A DNA stretch of 64,000 nucleotides from Lycium barbarum (GCF_019175385.1 NC_083347.1:122954124-123018123), one strand, 5' to 3'. Positions 9,675 to 22,412 are shown, counted from the stretch's first letter. The notes: generated from the letters alone by a model not told the origin. Numbers and translations are program-made.

Positions 9675-12158
9675 TGTCACGACCCGGCTAGGGGCCGCGA
9701 CGGGTACCCGTGCTAACCACCGAGCACCACTCGTTTTACTACTCCTTAGCCTCTTTATCAATCGATTATCCACTTCATAGTTAATTTATAAGAAAACCAT
9801 TTTCATTTGGAAACAAAAGCATTGTATATACTTGAGCCCTATAGGCTAGCAAAATAATACATATACGTTCATACATACAAAATGACCCTTCCATGAGACC
9901 ATACAACCCACATCGAGTATCTACGAGCCTCTATGAACTGACACATATACAACTGTACACAAAAGATTGTCATAGGCACCTCCAGAGCAATTGAGGGCTT
10001 TTAATCGGCTGGCAACTCTAGGAATCTGGAGCAACGTCTCCTCCCTGCCTACCTGTGGGCATGAACACAACGTCCAAAGAAAAAGGACGTCAGTACGAAC
10101 ATTGTACTGAGTATGAGAGGCATAAACAATGAAGAAAGACAGTGATAATATAATGTGAACGTCAATATGAAACATCTGAATCTGAATGGCAATCATAAAA
10201 GGAGTATTGCATGCTGTCTTACTCATACTCATCATAATCTCATATATGCATAATATGCAAGCTGCCCGTCCATATCGGAACGGTGTGATAATCAATAACA
10301 TTAGTCCGCGTCCAGGCCTCCCGCGTCCGGGGTACCATCTCATGCCGCCCACTAGTGGTGTCTGCCCATGCCAAAAGGTCATGGTGTATCCGTATAGCTG
10401 CCCGCCTTGGCGGTGACTGCCCGGCCAACTAGGCGCGGTGTAACATGACCATGACATGCTCATCAAAAATACTTGTAATAATATGCTTATCATAATACAT
10501 GCATAAGACTCGAGATCAACTATACTCTATCGGGGTGACGTAAGGTCATGATTTCTCCGATTTCATTATGGAGCAATTATTGACATTCTGCCTCACCTTG
10601 AAGGAATTAGAACATAAGGTGAGTGTAAGAAATAAATAACATCACTATCAATATGGCATCATCATATCATATCTCTTATCTTATATAGACATTTATGAAT
10701 ATAGGCTTCTAGCTTTCCGGAAAATAGGAACTCATGAAGAGGAAAAGAACTTATACTATAGGATTCATGCCATTGGAAAGAAAGGACTAGCCTCACATAC
10801 CTTTGTCGTTTAGCTAAGCTATCGGTCTCTCGTTCACCTCCGATGTTACGTCGTCACCTTCATTAAAGAATGCGAGGTACATTAGCTAAATAACTATGAG
10901 AACGCGTCGTTATTTCTAGGAAAAATTGGGCAGCACTTCCTTTGTTTATACTACTTTTCCCATGTTCTATATCAACTCCCAACATTCCCAATCCTACTCA
11001 CAATATCACAATCAACAATCATCATCTATGTGCATTTAGCAAAATCCACCATTTCTCTCCAATTTCATCACATTTATGGTTATAGGTTCGATATCGTATT
11101 TTCCCACGTATCACATTTATCTCAGGGTTTACAAGTCATTTATAATTTATTCATACTCACAACACCCTATAATCCATGATTCAATTCAACTACTAACCAA
11201 ACATGACACTATTCACTCTTGCATGACCCATTTGCTATGCTTCTCTACAAGTCGAGTACCTTAACCTTCCAATATCTTTAAACAACATGTAATAGTCATG
11301 AAACTTACCTTGGATGATGGTTGGACAAGCCTTGAGTGGATTTTTCCCTTCTAGCACCAAAACCCTACTTTCCCTCTTTGGATTTCCTTGAGGAAGATGA
11401 ACCTTACTTGGGTTTCATACACTTTGATTCATGGATTTGATGTTGTTAATCTTGGTTTCCCTTGATTTTTCTTGTGGATGAAAGTTTGGAGAGGGTTCCA
11501 GAGGTTTTAGGACTAAAATGGTGAAAAACATGAGTTAGAACGAAATTGGGTCTATATATAATTGTCCAGAAGATTCTGGACTGGCACAACATGCGACACT
11601 ATGTGCGAGTCGCATGTCGAACATGCGAGTCGCATGTTGTGTCGCAGGTCATGCCAGTTGATCAACTCTCACTGGCACAACATGTGACACTATGTGCGAG
11701 TCGCATGTCGAACATGCGAGTCGCATGTCGAACATGCGAGTCGCATGTTGTCGTCGCAGGTCATGCCAGAACGTAGTGAACTATCTTCCGTAAAGTGGCC
11801 ATAACTTTTGATCCCGATGTGATGTAAGAGCCCACCACCTATGGTTGGAAAGATATTTCAATTATCTACAACTGTTATACTGTGGTGTTTTTCCCAAATT
11901 ATAACTTAAAAATGGAGTTTTGGTCCCTACAAACCAGATCCTCCGAAAGTGTTTCCTTAACTCGCCCTTTTTGGATGGCTTGTGCCCATATTTGGCTTGT
12001 GGGTACTTCTTGAAACTCACTTGGATCCTAATTACCAACATAAGGGGCATTATAATTCTTCTCCTAAATATCTTTAAGACATCGCTAGTTCGATACTCGA
12101 AATTGTCCTTCGCCAGTCGATCCACTGTGCGCGAACGAAAATTTTCCGGGGTGTAACA
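9675..12158 (-). repeat. Full 3' LTR of the gypsy element (2484 bp)
   Basis: On the minus strand it starts TGTTACACCCCGG next to the polypurine tract and ends CCGGGTCGTGACA, giving the TG...CA ends of LTRs. A TATA box (minus TATATATAGA) lies at about 11551-11560. Upstream of it are palindromic repeats (11580-11770) and a module shared with other LTRs (about 11808-11890). The open frames here (for example 9921-10493 and 11862-12179) are not genes. Confidence 0.9.
11580..11770 (-). promoter_or_regulatory. Cluster of near-palindromic repeats in LTR U3, upstream of TATA
   Basis: The 15-mer catgcgagtcgcatg, palindromic except for its central base, recurs here. It sits within two longer direct repeats that each start ctggcacaacatg and end gtcgcaggtcatgccag. 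The cluster ends about 20 bases upstream of the LTR TATA box when read on the minus strand. An enhancer or silencer role is inference. Confidence 0.6.
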
Positions 12159-12171
12159 CTCTCCCCCCCTT
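12159..12171 (-). promoter_or_regulatory. Polypurine tract
   Basis: The minus strand reads AAGGGGGGGAGAG directly before the LTR start TGTTACACCCC. It is preceded by the motif aacattcgaggacgaatgtt, commonly seen at this position in plant chromoviruses. It primes plus-strand DNA synthesis. Confidence 0.85.
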
Positions 12172-12362
12172 AGGAACATTCGTCCTCGAATGTTAAACGC
12201 TCGGGAATTCTACGAAAATTTCGCCAGAGTTTACCCTGTACTATGGCACTACTAACCTGTCACAACAACCCATAATATCATCGCCTCACAGGGCTACATC
12301 ACAATAGCAACATATTTGTGGCCATACACGACCAAAATCATAAAAATTAGTGCATACATACC

Positions 12363-12917
12363 TTATCTCGTTGGCGTTTCGTCTTGGATTTCTCCTGGGG
12401 GTTGGAATAAGTGAGGATACTTTGACTTCATGCTCTCTTCCGCTTCCCAAGTCATTTCTTCCCAGTTGTTGTTCCGCCACAGGACCTTAACGGAAGCTAC
12501 CTCTTTGTTTCGAAGCTTTCGCACTTGTCTATCTAAGATGGAAATAGACACTTCTTCATAAGTTAACTTTTCCGCTATTTTCACATCATCTAGCGGGACA
12601 ATCTTTGTGGGATCTCCAACACACTTGCGGAGCATTGAAACATGAAAGACTGGATGGATTGATTCAAGCTCTGAAGGCAACTCTAGTTCATAGGCTACCT
12701 GTCCCACCTTGCGGATGATTTTGTAGGGTCCGATATACCTCGGACTTAGCTTCCCTTTCTTGCCAAATCTCATCACCCCCTTCATTGGCGACACTTTCAA
12801 GAACACCCAATCATGAATCTGAAACTCCAAATCTCGTCGGCGGTTGTCTGCATAGGACTTTTGGCGACTTTGGGCTGTCAACAACCGATCTCGAATCACC
12901 TTGACCTTTTCTATTGC
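12363..12917 (-). pseudogene. Gypsy integrase C-terminus with chromodomain
   Basis: This frame continues the polyprotein after an in-frame stop at 12918-12920. It holds the integrase C-terminal region with the GPY-type stretch (RYIGPYKIIRKVG, residues 54-66 counted from the Met encoded at 12899) and HPVFHVSMLRKC. A chromodomain follows at about residues 118-166 (ILDRQVRKLRNKEV, VKVLWRNNNWEEMTWE). In Tekay/Del elements the chromodomain is thought to steer integration toward marked chromatin. It ends at a stop at 12363, about 190 bases before the polypurine tract. Confidence 0.88.
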
Positions 12918-15014
12918 TTACTGGACCAATTCAGGGCCCACTAATTGTGCTTCTCCTACTTCGAACCATCCGATTGGAGATCTACATTTCCTTCCATATA
13001 ACACTTCGTATGGAGCCATTTGTATACTAGAATGATAGCTGTTGTTATATGAAAATTCAATGAGGGGTAAATGATCATCCCAGCTTCCACCAAAATCTAA
13101 CACACACGCCCGGAGCATATCTTCTAAGGTTTGAATGGTACGCTCGGCTTGCCCATCGGTCTGTGGATGAAATGTTGTGCTAAATTTCACTTGTGTGCCC
13201 AAACCTTCTTGAAAAGACTTCCAAAACTTAGCTGTAAACTGTGCTCCCCTGTCTGTGATAATAGACAATGGTATGCCATGGATCCGCACGATTTCCTTGA
13301 GATATAGCCTTGCATAGTCTTCTGCTGCGTACGTTGTTTTGACTGGAAGGAAATGGGCTACTTTCGTCAATCTATCCACGATCACCCATATCGAATCATA
13401 CTTACCCCGAGAGCGAGGTAATCCCACAATGAAATCCATGTTGATCACTTCCCATTTCCAAGTAGGTATTTCTATAGCCCGCAATAAGCCTCCTGGCTTC
13501 TGATGCTCAACTTTCACTTGTTGGCAATTTGGGCATTGAGCTACGAATTCCGCTATATCTCTTTTCATACCATCCCACCAATACATTATCTTTAGATCAT
13601 GATACATTTTGGTCGCACCTGGGTGGATAGAATACCGAGTACAATGTGCTTCTGCTAAGATTCGTCGGCGCCGATCCGCCACATTTGGCACGTATAATAT
13701 CCCTCGGTATCTGAGAACCCCATCACTAGAAACTTCAAACGAAGAATTTTCCTTTCCATAAGATACGTCTCTATAATGACATAACGGAGGATCTTCGCGT
13801 TGCCGTTCTTTCACTTCCATAACCAAGGACGAAACTGTAGAATCTTTGATACTAGTACCTGCCTCACCCCCATCAAGCACACGCACTCCAAGATTAGCCA
13901 ACCGATGTATTTCTTGAACCATTTCTCTCCTTTCCGGAGGGACTTCGCATAGACTGCCCATCGATCGGCGGCTAAGTGCATCGGCTACTACATTGGCCTT
14001 CCCGGGGTGGTACAAAATGTCAACATCATAATCTTTTAATAGTTCTAACCACCGCCTCTGTCGCAGATTCAATTCCTTTTGCTTGAAAATATACTGGAGG
14101 CTTTTGTGATCTGTATAGATATCCACGTGCACACCATACAAGTAATGTCTCCACATCTTTAAGGCATGAATGACTGCAGCCAATTCGAGATCATGTGTGG
14201 GGTAATTATTTTCATGCTTCCGCAATTGCCTTGATGCGTATGCAATAACCTTATCATGCTGCATCAATACACATCCTAACCCGACACCCGAAGCATCGCA
14301 ATACACCACGTAACCATCTGATCCTTCTGGAAGTGTTAAAACTGGAGCTGAGGTTAACCTGTCTTTCAACTCTTGGAAACTACGCTCACAAGCGTCGTTC
14401 CACTGGAATTTAGCCGCCTTCTGGGTTAGTTTAGTCAATGGGGCTGAGATAGATGAAAAGCCCTCTACAAATCTCCTATAATATCCAGCCAAACCCAGGA
14501 AACTACGAACTTCTGTGGGCGTCGTAGGCCTTGGCCAAGTTTTCACCGCTTCAATCTTTTGAGTATCAACTCGAATACCATCATCGGAAATAACATGGCC
14601 TAGAAATGTCACCGAATTTAGCCAAAACTCGCACTTTGAAAATTTCGCATATAATTCCCGGGCTCGAAGAATGCCTAGAACAATCCTCAAATAATCTGCA
14701 TGTTCCGATTCCGTGCGAGAATACACCAGAATATCATCGATAAATACGATCACAAACAGATCCAAGAGAGGCCTGAATATGTTGTTCATCAAATTCATAA
14801 ATACAGCCGGAGCATTAGTCAACCCGAATGACATCACTCGAAATTCATAGTGGCCATATCTCGTTCTGAAAGCCGTTTTAGGAATATCCGCCTCTCTAAC
14901 TCTCACCTGATGGTAGCCCGACCTCAGATCTATCTTGGAAAACCACTTGGCACCCTGCAATTGATCGAACAAATCATCAATCCTTGGGAGAGGATATCTG
15001 TTCTTTATCGTCAC
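12918..15014 (-). pseudogene. Gypsy reverse transcriptase - RNase H - integrase core
   Basis: Counting from the Met at 15014, the frame gives 698 residues. Reverse transcriptase: first catalytic Asp in [10 protein letters not shown] (residue 29) and FIDD at 91-94. RNase H: D240 in YCDASG, E277, D302 in TDHKS, D345 in ADALS. Integrase: zinc-binding H457, H464, C494 and C497; catalytic D527, D588 in TDRG and E624, with the D-35-E spacing. All catalytic residues look intact. The frame is closed by stops at both ends: TAG at 15021-15023 replaces the residue after IDYRQ, and TAA at 12918-12920 cuts the integrase. These stops make the polyprotein untranslatable as one piece. Confidence 0.93.
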
Positions 15015-15020
15015 CTTGTT

Positions 15021-15255
15021 CTATTGCCTATAGTCAATACACATTCGTAGCGAGCCGTCTTTCTTTCTCACAAACAAGACCGGTGCTCCCCACGGTGATG
15101 AACTAGGTCTAATGAATCCCTTTTCGAGCAAGTCCTTCAACTGTACCTTTAGTTCTTTCAATTCTGCCGGAGCCATCCGATAAGGAGGAATAGAAATAGG
15201 TTTTGTGTCTGGAAACACATCAATAGCGAACTCAATTTCTCTTTCTGGTGGAAGA
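15021..15255 (-). pseudogene. Gypsy pol segment: start of reverse transcriptase
   Basis: Encodes the reverse transcriptase entry region ([39 protein letters not shown]) up to the in-frame TAG at 15021. Its upstream edge is the left target duplication (GAAGA) of the inserted solo LTR. The coding sequence resumes on the far side at 20734. Confidence 0.9.
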
Positions 15256-18200
15256 TGTTGACACCCAATTTTGTCCCGCCTCTCCCCGAAATACCTATTT
15301 ATACTTCTGATATTTTGAGAAATTAAAAAAAAAACATGCGCCTAAATTTTACTATAGTTATTAGTCTTTATTTAACACCCACGTTTTATTATTCCGCTGC
15401 AGTTATTATTATCGTTATTATTATTATTATTATTATTATTATTGTTATTATTATTCTTAAATTATCATTTTTATTTTTGTCATTAATTATTATTTCTTGT
15501 TATTTCCTTTATCATTATTATTGTTATTATTATTATTATTATTATTATTAACTACTAATCATTATTATCAGTGTTATTTTGTTATCAATTATTAATCATC
15601 ATTCATCGTTATTTTATTATTAATTATTATCATTGTTTTATCAATAATTGTTATTTATTATTATCATCATTATTATTTCTTATTATTATCATTATTATCT
15701 TATTATTACCACTATTATTGTTACTATTATTAATTTATTAACATTTTGTCACTATCAATAGCGTTATTTATTATTTATTTTTATTAATTATTATCATCTT
15801 TATTATTATTATTATTATTAATTATTATCATTTTTAATTATCAATATTTGTTATTTACTATTATTATTATATCTATTATTATTTTTTATCACCATTATCA
15901 TCAACATTATCATTTTTACCACTATCATTGTTATTAGCAGTATTACTACCGCTATCTATTTGCTACTATTATTTAGTATTATTGAAACTTGCATTTCTCG
16001 ACGTTTCTACCAACCTCCGCACACACATCGCATTTATTTCGCACATTTAAATGGTAGCGTTTGTTATTAAATATTATAGCACGGTCATTTGCGACATCAT
16101 ATAATTTTTACCCGGATCTTTTTATAATTACATATTTCCGTATTAGGTGATATTCTGGCACCCTTAGTACATCGTCAATCAAAATGTATCTCTTATTCAA
16201 ATTTAGAAGCCAAACTATTTCTTGCACTCAGTCCGTATTTTGACTTACCGGACCCCAAATCAAAGTCCGATTAATTCCTAATATTTTTGGACTAGACCAT
16301 ATTTTTTATCTCAACTTTTAGATCAGTCCATGTTTAATTTAATAGCTCATTCTTTCAAATACCCAGTCTAAAATTTGACCCGATCCACAAATGGACCGGG
16401 TCCAATTCATTTCAGCAAAATAAGGGAAACCCTAGGGTTTCCCTTCATTTCTTTTCCCTCATTCTTCCGCCGCTCTCACCTTTCCTCTCCCCTTCTCCTT
16501 CGTCTCCTCTCTTCTCCCTTTCCCGCCTCTCGCCGCCGCTCCCACTCTCCCTTGTTCCCTCCTTCTTCTCCGTTTCCCACTCACCCTTGTCCCCCACTTT
16601 CCTCTCTCTCCCGCTCCTCCTTCCCCTTTTTTTCAGTACAAAACGACGAAAACAAAAACCTATAAAGGACGAAAACAACAACAAGGAGAAGGGGAGAAAA
16701 GGAGATAGAAGAAGTTTCAAACATCGAACCTCCAAAACTAAGAAGTTTTCAGCCATAGAATTTCTATCGAGTCCATCTTTTTTTTTTATCTTAATTTCTC
16801 TGTTTCCGTTTTCGTTCCGTTTAAGTGAGTCGAAACCTTAGAAACGAAGGTTCGACTTCATTATAGACGAAAATCGCACTTAAAAGGGATCCTGGTATCT
16901 TGAGAATTCGAGCGTAGATCGAAGATTCAAAATCCCAATTCGCTGCACCCGAAGCAGGTGATTCTTCTTCCCCTTTCTTGTCTTCATTTTATTTTTCGAT
17001 TTAGTGGTTCGGTGCTAGTCCAAATATTGCTTTTTATTGGATTTGCGTACATAGTCTGAATATCCGCGCATGTGTTAGAATGTTTGGTTTCCTGTTTTTG
17101 TTAAGTTTATTAGGCACCATTTGTGTTAATTAGTCCCCTGTTTGGTTCAGTTTATTTTCTGGCAGTTACTTTCTCGTTTGGGTTTAGTTTCATACGCTTT
17201 ATGATTGGTTGCATTTGTTGTTCAGTGGACTTAAGAGATTTAGTCTGTTTAGCATAACCTGGTCCATTTTAAGTAGGTCTTTGGGCATTATATGAATATG
17301 ATTCGTCTAGTTTAAATGCGTGTCCTGTGTCAACATGCTATTATGGTAAGAGTAGTTGGTCGATTATTACGTAATAAGGCCTAGGCATGATCGAATTCAG
17401 TTGGTTAGGCATAACAGTGTAATCAACCTGTCTTTAGCTTGTTGCTTATTTGAGTAAAATGGACTAAAGGACATAAGACATAAACCTGTTATTGAGGAGT
17501 GCTGAAATTTGAAACTATAATGCTTTATAATCTTGAACCTGTTGAGATATAATTTGGGATGTTGGCCATAACACACTATCACATTTTTTCTTCCTTAATC
17601 TAATCAGGCATAGTGACCTAATTTGTCTAACCAACTATGTTTATGGGATTAGCTTTTAACTTGCTTACCTTGGGAGGGTATTTATATGCAGTTTGACTGA
17701 GTTGCTATATTAGGGGATGGCAACTTGTATTAAGCACTGTAAATCTGTTTGAAATTGTCTTTGTTAGTTGAATTTATACTTTACAAGTCTTTGCTCACCA
17801 TTCAGTGTGTCTAACCAATGGAAAAAGGTCTTACAAACTTGGCTAAGTGTGAAATGACATCAAAATGGGCTTGAAGCTGCTAACACTAGTTGTCCAGATT
17901 GTCCTGATTCTCACTATTAATCTTGATAAGTCTAGAAGTAGGCTGAACTGCCCTGGATTTGTTCACTATCTTTAGAAAAAGCTTTGCCTTTTCTTTTCCC
18001 CTCTTCTATGTGGAGTCTGGCTTATATGTTGTCTAGATGTATTTGAACCTGGCATCCCATCCCTGTGTCTGTAAATCTGTCCATTCGCAAATATGAGTAT
18101 TTTTGCCAAATACCACTGTTATGGGTGAATCAGTGTTGACGTCAGTTGGTATAATCAAGCATGTTTATATTTTTATTCAGTCTTTTGGGTTAATTTAAAA

Positions 18201-20733
18201 TTGCTTTGCATAAGGTTTGGGCAGTTGAGTTGAAATAATGACATGGTCAAGATATTGTTTGTTGTTTTAAGCCCAGTTTCTCTACTTCCTTTTTCATCTG
18301 GGCATGCCATTTAAGTTGTATTGCGTTAGATATAGTTCCTAGTTAGTTTGAGCAAAACAGTGACCTTAAATGGTTTGAATGTAGTGTTGTAAAATCTGAA
18401 CCTGTTGAAACCTCTTTTAGCTCAAGTTGGAGATTTGAAGACATAAAGATCATCTTTTTTTATTTTTATTTTTAAAACAGCTATTTTTCTCTATACGATT
18501 CCCCATATGCAAGCATTCCTCTAAAACATGATCAACCCTTCTTAAATGGTACCAGTCAGTCGGGTTTGTGGAATTAGAGGCTGTCTAGGCTTTAATGAAT
18601 GCTGAAATAACTCTTTCTGGAATTATAAGCCACTGGCAATGATGATACGGGGCTATAAATACTAATATGTTGCCTTGTTAATGTGGAAATGGAACTGGAC
18701 AGTGCGAATGGTCACTATAAATGCCCTTCCTAGATTCAGTAGGTATTTTGCAATATGCCACGCTTAGATTTGGTACGCGGTGTATGTTGCCAATATATTT
18801 AATCTATATATTGTGTATCTCCGTTTCAGTGAAAGCAGGTCTGATTTTTACTGCCTTTGCTGTAGCAAGCCTAATGTTTTTTTTTAGCTTCCCTGTTTTC
18901 GTGAAATAATAGTTTTATCACGTTCAGTCCGTAGTTGTCAAGTCCTTATTTTTTAGTTTAGTCTATTCCATCTTGTTCAGTTATAAGGAACCAGCTGCCC
19001 TTTTGTACTAAGCTTAAGTTCACCATGTTTAGTATATATGTATAAATACCTTCGGGAGTGTTGAATTACTGCCTTCTTCCTCAAACCGCCCCGTGAAAGA
19101 TTTAGGAGTACATGATTAAATCTGTAAGGCCTGCTGTATTGCTATTTGCTCAATCTTTAGATTCTTATAGTGCAAGCATGTTGTATTTAATAGCATATGT
19201 GTATACAAGAGGTATACTCGATTATACACAGCATATACATGGTCTGCTTCGAGTGTATATTTTACATATTGATCCTATTCATCTAATGGTATCCTAATCC
19301 GTTTTCTTTTCGTTTCTTTTTTTATGCATGACCATCGCATACGAGTCCCCTCGGACTCGTCTTCTTCCGCATTCGATGTTGGGCTAAAGCCCAACGAAAC
19401 ATTACTCTTTTCTCGAGTCCAATCCACACAGCAGCAACAGGCCGTGGCCTCCCCCCTACAATAAATTGGAACAGTAGCAGCAACTGCAACAGTAAAACTG
19501 GGGCAAAAGCCCAATAGCAGCAGATCAGCGGCCCAAATGGGCTGCCCATTTGATTTTTATACCTCTGCCTTATCTTATGCCTTAATTTGTATATTATTTG
19601 ACTAACACTTGTTCTCATTTCGTTTTTCTCCCTTAGCTTTTCGGTGAATTATTGGAAATTAGTAGGGATAGTTTAGTAAGGGGTAGTTAGATAAAAGACT
19701 AATCAATCCCATAAATCTATTCTTCTCTTTTATGTCAAAATTATTTATAAGCATCTAATATTTATCTTATTTAAAATAACTGATTTGCAAACAGCCTAAT
19801 TTCATATCTTGAGGCAAAGGATTCATATTTTATTGGAATTTTTGAAATATCACTAACATGTAAATAGGAATTAAAGAATATTTTGTACTTCTAAAACGCA
19901 AAGTCAATCAATATATCATCGTTTCAGTTTGTTTCAAATGTTTGTTAAAGCATTACGCAAACCCGCACTTTCTTTTGCCTATACATTTCATGCGAATTTT
20001 ATTTTTAATAGCATCATCATTTAAAAATCTTTGCAACATTTATAAGTTTATTTTCAAATGGCATTTGCAGTTTCTTCTTTTTTTTATGCGAATTATTATA
20101 TTTTTTACAAATTTCATTCTAAATAGCACTTCTATTTAAAGCCTTAATAATATTTATAAATTTTATGGCACTTGAAGTCTCCTTTTATACAAATTATTAT
20201 ATTCTTTCCCATAGGTTTTTATTAGCATTTTATTTCAAGAACCTTAGCAACATTCATAAACTTTTTTTCAAATAGCATTCTAAAATCTCCTCTTACGCGA
20301 ATTACTAATCCCATTTTTAACATCATTATTATTTGAAGTCCTTTTCTTTATAAAATGACATTTAAAATCTTCTTTTGCACCAATTGTTATATTTTTACAA
20401 GTCTTGTTTGCACAAGCTATTTTCTTAAAATTTAAATATTATACCCAACATTGATTAATTAACCTAAGTTTGGTCGGATAACCGTAAGTTAACGGATTCT
20501 AAAGGATGCCTAACCCCTTCCCTTTAGGATAATATAGAACCCTTACCTAGAATCACACTGGTTAAGTAGACCATTAATAGAGGTTTAGCTTTAGCTTTAC
20601 CTTAGTTAATATCTAGGTGTCCTAATTCACCGTAAAGTCAATTAGGTGGCGACTCCTTAAAATAAACAAAGCATATTTAGGAATCTCCAATATGTTGTAC
20701 TCTGCTATAACCCGGTTAAAACGGGGTATAACA
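15256..20733 (+). mobile_element. Solo LTR, Ogre/Tat-type (5478 bp), nested in gypsy pol
   Basis: Runs from TGTTGACACCCAATTTTG to ACGGGGTATAACA. The 5-bp target duplication GAAGA lies at 15251-15255 and 20734-20738. No gag, pol or internal domain is inside, and the ends do not repeat one another, so it is one long LTR left after recombination rather than a full element. The terminal text (ggatgcctaaccccttccct, gtgtcctaattcaccgtaaa, ggtggcgactcctta) is what I associate with Solanaceae Ogre/Tat LTRs. The left part holds an ATT-rich microsatellite. A pyrimidine-rich stretch at 16440-16630 follows aaccctagggtttccc and could be a transcribed leader. The open frames inside (16375, 16445, 19322 and others) are not genes. 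Confidence 0.85.
15398..15960 (+). repeat. (ATT)n-rich microsatellite inside the solo LTR
   Basis: Long runs of attattatt and ttattatt, interrupted by atcatt and gttatt variants, over about 560 bases. The hydrophobic frame starting at 15336 is a by-product of this composition. Confidence 0.85.
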
Positions 20734-21463
20734 GAAGACCTGGAAGTTCATCCAGAAATACATCTGGGAATTCATTCACCACCGGAACCGACTGAAAAGT
20801 TGGCGGCTCTGCCGCAGTGTCATGAACCCGAACTAAATGATAAATATAGCCCTTTGCTATCATTTTCCTCGCCTTGAGGTAGGAAATAAACCTACCCTTC
20901 GGCGATGCTGCATTACCCTTCCATTTAAGCACGGGCTCTCCCGGAAATTGGAATCGAACCATTTTTGTCCGGCAATCAACATTTGCATAACACGATGCCA
21001 ACCAATCCATACCCATGATTATATCGAAGTCAACCATCTCTAGCTCAATCAAATCAGCTTGGGTCTGACGATCACATTTCACAATAATACAATTTATGTA
21101 TACCCGTCTAGCTATCACGGGTTCACCAATCGGAGTGAGTACCTCAAAGGGTTTAATGGACTCGGGTTTCACCCCAACACAGCCGACAACATATGGAGTA
21201 ATATAAGAAAATGTAGATCCTGGATCTATCAACGCATACATCTTACGGGAGAATATAGACAATATACCTGTGACAACATCTGGGGAAGACTCAAGATCCT
21301 GTCGCCCCGCTAGAGCATATACACGAGGCTGAGCAGCGCCTGAAGTGGATACTCCCCCTCTACCCCTGCCTCTACTTGCTGTCGTTGTCGGTCCTCGAGA
21401 TTCTGGGCATGGGCCTGTATCCGGGAAATATCCATCCCGTCTTGCAAGGAGGCCGTCAGACAA
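20734..21463 (-). pseudogene. Gypsy protease region
   Basis: Contains the Gly/Arg-rich gag-end stretch (SRGRGRGG), then an aspartic protease with the active-site motif ALIDPGSTFSYITP and the downstream IIMGMDWL (the fold's second hydrophobic motif). It reaches NEFPDVFLDELPGL, where the nested solo LTR cuts it. Its frame differs from that of the gag part at 21310-22227, so a frameshift separates them. Confidence 0.88.
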
Positions 21464-22227
21464 TCTCTGTACAAATGTGGCCCTAGGCCACTCACAAACC
21501 TGTAAACCCGGTCTCCCATGTCTGCCACCATAGCTGGAGCATATCTTGCCAATGAATTGAACTGCATACTATACTCTCGAGCACTCATGCCTCTTTGTTT
21601 TAAATTCAGGAACCTGTCCGCTCTAGCTCGGCGAACCTCGGGTGGCAAATAATGGCGAGTAAAAGCATCTACAAACTCTTGCCAAATCGGAGGAGGAGCA
21701 TTCTCCCCTCTTGATAATACCCAATTGTTGTACCATAATACCGCCAAGTCCCGGAGTCTATAGGATGCCAACTCCACGGATTCAGTCTCGGAGGCATGAA
21801 CAACCCTCAATGGCCTCAATATATCATCGATAAAACTTTGTGGGTCTTCCTCTGGCTTTGACCCGAAGAATTCTGGAGGATTTAGACTCATAAAATCACG
21901 GGCCTTTGTACTTGCTGCCCGATCACTTGAACCCACATTCTGTCGTTGTGCTTGTGCAGCCACCAACTGGGTCAATAACTGAATAGCCTCGGTCATTTGT
22001 TGGCCCAAAGCGACCGGCGGAGGAATTGGAGCTGGGGCTCTTGCTTGCCCTTCCACATTGGGCAAGGTAGAAGAAGATGTGGGAGTGGCATGCGAGGAAG
22101 TGGCATCCTGAGCCTCGCTCTGTCCCCACTCAACTGGAGGTTCTCGGCTGGTGCCTTCACCGGCGGCATTTAATATCGCGCGAATTTGTTTCTTCTTTGG
22201 CGGAATCACTGAAATCATAACGCACAA
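21310..22227 (-). pseudogene. Gypsy gag, missing its zinc knuckle
   Basis: The capsid-type retrotransposon gag domain is clear (DILRPLRVVHASETESVEL, LAVLWYNNWV, FVDAFTRHYLPPEVRRARADRFL, DRVYRFVSGLGPHL). After RIQAHAQNLEDRQRQQ the frame runs directly into Arg/Gly-rich sequence, with no CX2CX4HX4C knuckle, and then goes out of frame. This points to an internal deletion near 21334 that removed the nucleic-acid-binding knuckle and shifted the frame. The coding part starts about 190 bases after the primer-binding site. Confidence 0.88.
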
Positions 22228-22396
22228 TTAGAATAAAGGAAATCTTACATCACAGTTCTATCGCACGATCTTGTAGAAGAAAGATGATCATTTTTCCTAA
22301 ATGCCCTGTAGCCTCTTGTTTATCGATGTGGCGCGCAACACACCATAAACAAGACTATACTAGACACGGCTCGTAGACACTTCCTAAGACCGAACT

Positions 22397-22408
22397 GCTC
22401 TGATACCA
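22397..22408 (-). promoter_or_regulatory. Primer-binding site, initiator Met tRNA type
   Basis: The minus strand reads TGGTATCAGAGC, complementary to the 3' end of plant initiator methionine tRNA. It lies four bases inside the LTR end at 22413. This site primes minus-strand DNA synthesis in Ty3/gypsy elements. Confidence 0.9.
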
Positions 22409-22412
22409 CTTT

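Noticed and set aside
9921..10493. 190-residue minus-strand frame repeated at 22659-23252
   Set aside because: It lies wholly in the gypsy LTR and its repetition reflects the two LTR copies. No domain is visible.
11580..11770. CRISPR-like array (short palindromic repeats)
   Set aside because: Repeats are nearly contiguous, lack regular unique spacers and cas genes, and lie in the U3 of a plant retrotransposon.
16375..16841. Ser/Pro/Arg-rich frames on both strands
   Set aside because: They sit in a pyrimidine-rich leader-like part of the solo LTR; low complexity, no family.
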